Shown one piece after another: positions 58,607 through 64,000 of a stretch of DNA of 64,000 nucleotides; position 1 is the stretch's first letter, and each line of letters begins with the position of its first letter. The translations under genes and the position numbers were made by a program. The notes under the pieces were generated by a model. It made no database searches. It saw only the letters and a list, made by a program, of their open reading frames with translations, and was not told the DNA's origin. The DNA is from Theristus sp. LFF4_11 (lineage: Eukaryota > Nematoda > Chromadorea > Monhysterida > Xyalidae): positions 1 through 64,000 of the forward strand of contig JASANC010003988.1 in the NCBI GenBank assembly GCA_030248135.1, written 5' to 3'.

Positions 58607-59454
58607 TCATGCGGATGCGCGAGCGAGCGTCAGCGAGCGGACAGCGCATCACGCATTATATGAGCCGTTTTCCCCTCGCGCGCGTTTTTCAAACTTTCTC
58701 GCTGCCCTGCAGCGAGCATAGTATAAGCCACAAACTTGGTTCTGTGCACACGAAACGAACACCCAAAGTTGTGCTTGGAGCCGCAAAAAAATTTTCATCG
58801 GACGATTTTTCATACGCTCTGGACACGAAAAACCTATTCTGAAAATCGTGTTACTTCTTTCTCTTTCTATTTTTTTTTCTGGTATGTAATCAACATGTGT
58901 GCGCCCTTTCAGTTTTTACCTGCGACACTTTCACAGTCGAACAAAAATGTTTCCTGGGGTAATTCCATACGGAGATTTTGAAAATTTGGTTAATTTTTTA
59001 CCCAGACGCTGTTTTTGAGTAAAAATTGGGCATTTTTAAAAGTTCGCAGGGTTTTCACCTGGTTTTAAGTGTGCGCCCTTTCAATTTTTTCCTGCGACAC
59101 TTTCACAGTCGAACAAAAATGTTTCCTGGGGTAATTCCATCCGGAGATTTTGAAAATTAGATTAATTTTTTACCCAGACCTTGTTTTGGGTAAAAAATTG
59201 GGCATTTTTAAAAGTTCGCAGGGTTTTCACCTGGTTTTAAGTGTGCGCCCTTTCAATTTTTACCTGCGACACTTTCACAGTCGAACAAAAAGGTTTCCTG
59301 GGGTAATTTCATCCGTAGATTGTGAAAAAATTTTTGCCCGGGCATTTTTTTCGTCAAAATTGTGCATTTTTTACAGTTCGTAGCATTTCGACTGGGTATC
59401 AGCTTTTCACTCTTACAAATTTTGTCTGAGCTGCGAAAAATAATAGGAAAAAGG

Positions 59455-60665
59455 TCTAGTCCGTAGGAATTCAATGCGCTGATCACGGATTTTGGGTTAG
59501 TTTTCTTACGTGAGCAACTCTAGATGCTGAATCGTGACGATTTCGGTCGAATCGGCCGTGGAAGTTGGCGAAATCGGTCCAGAAACGAAAAACAAGAAAA
59601 GGGTGTTTTCCAGGGTAATTCAATGCGCTGATCACGAATTTTGGGTTAGTTTTTTTACGTGAGCAACTCTAGATGCTGAATGGTGACGATTTCGGGCGAA
59701 TCGGCCGTGGAAATTGGCGAAATCGGTCCAGGAACGAAAAACAAGAAAAGGGTGTTTTCCAGGGTAATTCAATGCGCTGATAGCGAATTTTGAGTTAGTT
59801 TTCTTACGTGAGCAACTCTAGATGCTGAATCGTGACGATTACGTGAGCAACTCTAGATGCTGAATCGTGACGATTTTTTTCATGCGAATCGGCCGTGGAA
59901 ATTGGCGAAATCGGTCCAGAAACGAAAAACAAGAAAAGGGTGTTTTCCAGGGCAATTCAATGCGCTGATCACAAATTTTGGATTAGTTTTCTTACGTGAG
60001 CAACTCTAGATGCTGAATCGTGACGATTTCGGGCGAATCGGCCGTGGAAGTTGGCGAAATCGGTCCAGAAACAAAAAACAAGAAAAGGCTGTTTTCCAGG
60101 GTAATTCAATGCGCTGATCACGAATTTTAGGTTAGTTTTCTTACGTGAGCAATTCTAGACGCTGAATCGTGACGATTTCGGGCGAATCGGCCGTGGAAAT
60201 TGGCGAAATAGGTCCAGGAACCAAAAACAAGAAAAGGGTGTTTTCCAGGGTAATTCAATGCGCTGATCACGAATTTTGGGTTAGTTTTTTATGCAAGCAA
60301 CTCTAGGTGCTGAATCGTGACGATGTCGGGCGAATCGGCCGTGGAAATTGGCGAAATAGGTCGAGGAACCAAAAACAAGAAAAGGCTGTTTTCCAGGGTA
60401 ATTCAATGCACTGATAACGGATTTTGGGTTAGTTTTTTTATGTGAGCAACTTTAGAAACTGAATCGTGACGATTTCGGGCGAATCGGCCGTGGAAGTTGG
60501 CGAAACCGGTCCAGAAATGAAAAACAAGAAAACGGTGTTTTCTATGGTAATTCATTACGCCGATCACGGCTTTTGGGTCAGTTTTTCTTTTGTGAGCGAT
60601 TCTAGGTACTGAATCGTGACGATTTTGGGGAATTGGCCGTAGAAATGGCATAGGAGAAATCGGCC
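59455..60665 (+). repeat. 149-bp satellite array of composite D
   Basis: About eight monomers. One has an internal duplication of TTACGTGAGCAACTCTAGAT near 59839-59870. Confidence 0.85.
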
Positions 60666-60773
60666 TAAAAAACGAAAAATGAAAAACCTGAGTTGTCCGG
60701 GGTTTAGAAGCATGTGTGACCAACGAATTGTGTATTTGGTCCGACCTTCGGGGCTTATGTAAAAGTCAGAATA

Positions 60774-61808
60774 TTATCTGAAAATGCGGGAGACGCATAT
60801 AAAAGGAGGAATATGGCCTTGTGTAAGCAGTGAAAGACTTGGCTCGACAACGCTTTTCAAGTCTCTGATGTGGTACACACGGATACAAGTACATAAGGGT
60901 CATATTTTTGCGCCGCGTTTGCTTGTTTTTTTGAAGCACGCCCCCCCCCCCACCGATTCCGGAAACTCGAAGGTACCAAACTCCGGTGGGATTGGGGAAT
61001 GGACGGCTCACCATCCCGTGGAACCAATACCCTCGGCACGTGAGGGGGACAGCCTCTAAGCCCCGCTCTGTCCTGGGGGCACCGGTGATCTTAGCCCGAT
61101 TTCGGTTTCGGTGGCCTGCGGTCGCTATATCCCCGGAGGGCAGCGAATCCGAAAGTTTTCGTTTTCGTTTTCGTTTTGCTGAAAAGCGTAAAACTTTGAA
61201 GTTATTTTTTAATTGTCCTCTTCGATTTAATCTAAAATCACGCCATGTGCGAAATTCTGTAAATTCTGTGCAAAAACAGAAAAATCAGAGATTGCAAAAC
61301 ATTGTTGCATGTAGCTTTTTCGTTGTTGTTAACGTACGCACCGCTGTGTACACACCAGCACCAGTGACAAAAAGGAGTTGTCTTCCGTTGATTTTCACCT
61401 TTTTTACCGGTGTCACCTTCAACTAGTGTGGCAGGATAAACCGTCTGTCCCGTGAGTCATTGCCTTTGCCACAGGAGACCTTGCGTTCCGCAATGCTTCT
61501 TCGATACAATTTGTCCTGGACAAACCAGTGTCAGCGAGCTAAAGTCTGATTGTTATTTTAGTAGTTTTAGTGGTCGCTAAATGCCCGAAATCCGCAAATG
61601 TGAAAGGTCATTTGTCTACAATACAAAGTACGAGGGTTGCCATGTGCAACCGAAATCATAAATAAACGGCGCAAAAATATGACTCTTATGTACTTGTATC
61701 CGTGTGTACCACATCAGAGACTTGAAAAGCGTTGTCGAGCCAAGTTTTTCACTGCTTACACAAGGCCATATTCCTCCTTTTATATGGGTCTCCCGCATTT
61801 TCAGATAA
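60774..61808. repeat. Inverted-repeat element, copy D
   Basis: Ends TTATCTGAAAATGCGGGAGA and TCTCCCGCATTTTCAGATAA: the same substitution is present in both ends, showing that the two arms are homogenised together. Contains the B-type GC-rich insert. Confidence 0.7.
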
Positions 61809-62289
61809 TACAAGTTAGGTTTGTTCGAAGCGTCTCGTCGAGCTGAGTTCAGCTAAACCATTTTCAGAACGATCAGGAGAACTATAAGAGCGAAAATCGT
61901 GTTTTATTGAAATTTCATCCATTCATAGAGGGATAATTGCATTTTCAACTGGATAATTTTTGACGTGTACTTGAATATTGAAAAATTTTGACCGCCCCCC
62001 CCCCCCCAAAATTTCCAGCTATCCACCTATCTGGAATATTTGCTCCAGTTATCTATATCGCCCCCGGTACTCCTTCTAAATATGGGTCCACTCAAATTTC
62101 ATCGCAGCCCGTTGATTGATGGCTCAAATGAAAGCCCTCGTTCTGCTGAGTAATCCTGTGTATGGGTTTTTTGAAATTCAAAAATTTGAAGAAGTTATTT
62201 GAATTTGAAATTTTTAATTGAGTGTGTCTGTGGTGAGCGTGCGTGTACAGTGCACTGAATGTTGTATTTATGTGCTTGATAGATATTTA

Positions 62290-62960
62290 TGATGGATACC
62301 GCTCACATGATTGCATGAAACAGTCATACGTCTGAATGTAGGGCTCACGGAATACGGTAGCGGTAGTTTTGGGTCTTGACACGATGTTGCAGAAAACCAC
62401 TTTGTTTCTTGTGAATAACAGTTGAAACATTTTAGGAACATGCAGCATTATAACAGAATGTCAAAAACTGGATTTCAAGGGTTACGGTAACGCTGCTGTT
62501 GGTCTCGACACGATTTTTCAAAAAGGCCCTTTATCGCCAGGAAAAGCTGCTGAAATGATGGTTACCGTTCACATGATTGCGTGAAACAGTCATGCGTCTG
62601 AAAGTAGGGCCCACGGGTTACGGTAGCGGTGGTTTTGGGTCTTGACACGAAATTGCTGAAAACCACTGTTTCTTGTGAATAACAGTTGAAATCTTTTGGA
62701 AACATGCAACGGAACTCCGAAAACACTTTTGACATATAATAACTGTTACATGCAATCATGTGAACGGTATCCATCATTCCAGTAGCTTTTCCTGGCAATA
62801 AAAAAACGTTTTTTTTTAAAAATCGTGTCGAGACCCACTGCAGAGCTACCGTGATCCTTGAAATCCGGTTTTTTACATTCTGTTACAATGCTGCATGTTT
62901 CTAAATGGTTTCAATTGTTATTCACAAGAAACAGTGGTTTTCTGCAACTTCGTGTCGGCC
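62290..62960. repeat. Direct and inverted repeat cluster
   Basis: A block of about 150 bp (ACATGATTGC..TGAAACAGTCAT..CTTGACACGA..CAGTTGAAA) occurs at about 62305-62460 and again at 62565-62712; an inverted version lies at about 62745-62957. Probably a decayed foldback element. No gene. Confidence 0.55.
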
Positions 62961-64000
62961 CCCTCCCCCAACCCCTCGGCTCTGGAACAACTATGAATGA
63001 TTTTAGGCTTCGACAACATCTGCGATGAAGTTTTTGAGCGTCCCAAAGCTTGGATTACCATTTCCGATCAGTACCGAAGACGAGGGGGGTGGGGGGTCAC
63101 GCGACACCCACCCCCCAAAACCTGACACTGGACCATCTATACCCCCCTCGAAATTTGCTAGACACATAGTTGTTCTAGGGGGGGGGCCTGGGGGGGGGGG
63201 GCCGGCCCCCCCCAAAAAATTTTCGAATCTATCTCTATCAGAGAAGTTTTTTCGGCTCAGCTATTATCTATCTAAAAAAATTTCTCAGCCAGCTATCTAT
63301 CTGAAAATTTTTGTCTTCGAAGATATAAAATGAGTCAATTTTTGACCAAAATTGACCGTTTTTGCTCGAAATTCGTTAAAATTTTGCTAATTTTAAGCAA
63401 AATATACGTTTATACTTGATTTTTAGCATATGTTAAGCATTATTTTGCTGTTTTTTATAGTTTTTTAGCGTTTTAGCTATCTATCTATCTAATTTCAAAA
63501 TTTTGACCGGCCCCCCCCAAAGTCACATGGCCCCCCCCGCGGCCCCCCCCAAAATTTTCCAGCTATCTATCTATCTGAAAAATTTGCTCCAGCTATCTAT
63601 ATCGCCCCCCCCCCAACCCCTCGGCTCTGGAACAACTATGGCTAGACACCCCCCACCCCCCCCTAGATGGACCTAAGTAACAGTGACACCCCCCAAAAAT
63701 TTTCTCGGACCACCCAAAAATCATGAATTTTTGCTCAAAAATCATGATTTTTTGTCTTTAAAGTCCATAATATAAGCTAAATATATGATAACTTGACATT
63801 CTTCATTGTAATTTCAAAGATTTTGCAGCAAAATTTAGCGTTTTTCCTACAAAATTTAAGCGAAAAAATCTCATGGGTAGGGTGGGGGCCGGGCCGGGGG
63901 GTGTGCACCCCCCATAGTTGTTCCAGAGCCGAGGGGTTGGGGGGGGGGCCGATATAGATAGCTGGAGCAAATTTTCCAGATAGATAGATAGCTAGAAAAT
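62961..64000. repeat. Poly-C/poly-G and TATC-repeat low-complexity region
   Basis: C or G runs of 6-13, TATC/GATA microsatellite pieces (63228-63300, 63473-63490, 63561-63605, 63950-63990), and the phrase CCCCTCGGCTCTGGAACAAC at 62972, 63617 and, inverted, near 63920. No coding sequence. Runs to the window edge. Confidence 0.6.

Larger units (their letters stand above)
58607..61808 (+). mobile_element. Composite repeat D
   Basis: Same order as B and C. Its head and 172-bp repeats match copy C (CTGCCCTGCAGCGAGCATAG), while its satellite array opens with variants unique to B (GATTTCGGTCGAATCGG) and its inverted-repeat element carries the B-type GC-rich insert. It is therefore a mosaic of C-like and B-like parts. 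Confidence 0.75.

Noticed and set aside
60403..60723. ORFs of about 100 codons in the satellite arrays (also 43364-43672 and 25857-26147)
   Set aside because: They are open frames of the 149-bp unit read through repeatedly, with no conservation of frame between copies.

Overview
This window is eukaryotic, from an invertebrate animal. Coding sequence is split into many short exons by GT-AG (occasionally GC-AG) introns, and long stretches are filled with inverted-repeat elements and tandem arrays. The dominant content is a cluster of four striated-muscle-type (class II) myosin heavy chain (MHC) genes. The text around motor loop 2 ([21 protein letters not shown]) resembles nematode muscle myosins more than arthropod or vertebrate ones. 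A nematode is therefore my best guess, but I cannot place it further.

Layout: (1) 54-1011 (+), the last three exons of an acid sphingomyelinase-like gene. (2) 1771-7279 (-), MHC-1: complete motor and neck, then only about 264 residues of coiled coil, about 1,125 aa in total. (3) 8957-19124 (-), MHC-2: full length, 39 exons, about 1,965 aa. (4) 19125-23120, spacer with a TIR element and decayed repeat pieces. (5) 23121-37773 (-), MHC-3: full length, 39 exons, about 1,953 aa, with a 2.6-kb composite repeat in one rod intron and a 1.07-kb foldback element plus C-rich DNA in a motor intron. (6) 37774-46482, head-to-head spacer between MHC-3 and MHC-4 made largely of nested mobile elements. (7) 46483-57669 (+), MHC-4: motor of MHC-3 type with a short tail. 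Its exon 3 is replaced by G/T low-complexity sequence and intron 2 holds a 4-kb composite repeat. (8) 57670-64000, 3' flank with another composite repeat, then foldback, poly-C/G and TATC-repeat DNA.

MHC-1 pairs with MHC-2 and MHC-3 with MHC-4 in motor sequence and exon lengths. Each pair is one full-length and one short-tailed gene. Both short genes stop inside the same exon of the rod, and in both pairs the strong similarity ends at the neck/rod exon boundary. The full-length products should form thick filaments. The short products resemble natural two-headed heavy meromyosin and lack the filament-forming light meromyosin rod.

A composite repeat occurs four times (A-D). It consists of a GC-rich head, 172-bp repeats, an array of a 149-bp satellite and a roughly 0.8-1.0-kb inverted-repeat element. 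B and D bracket MHC-4 as direct repeats. Coordinates of exons were derived by hand from splice sites, reading-frame phase and paralogue comparison; no alignment or search was run.
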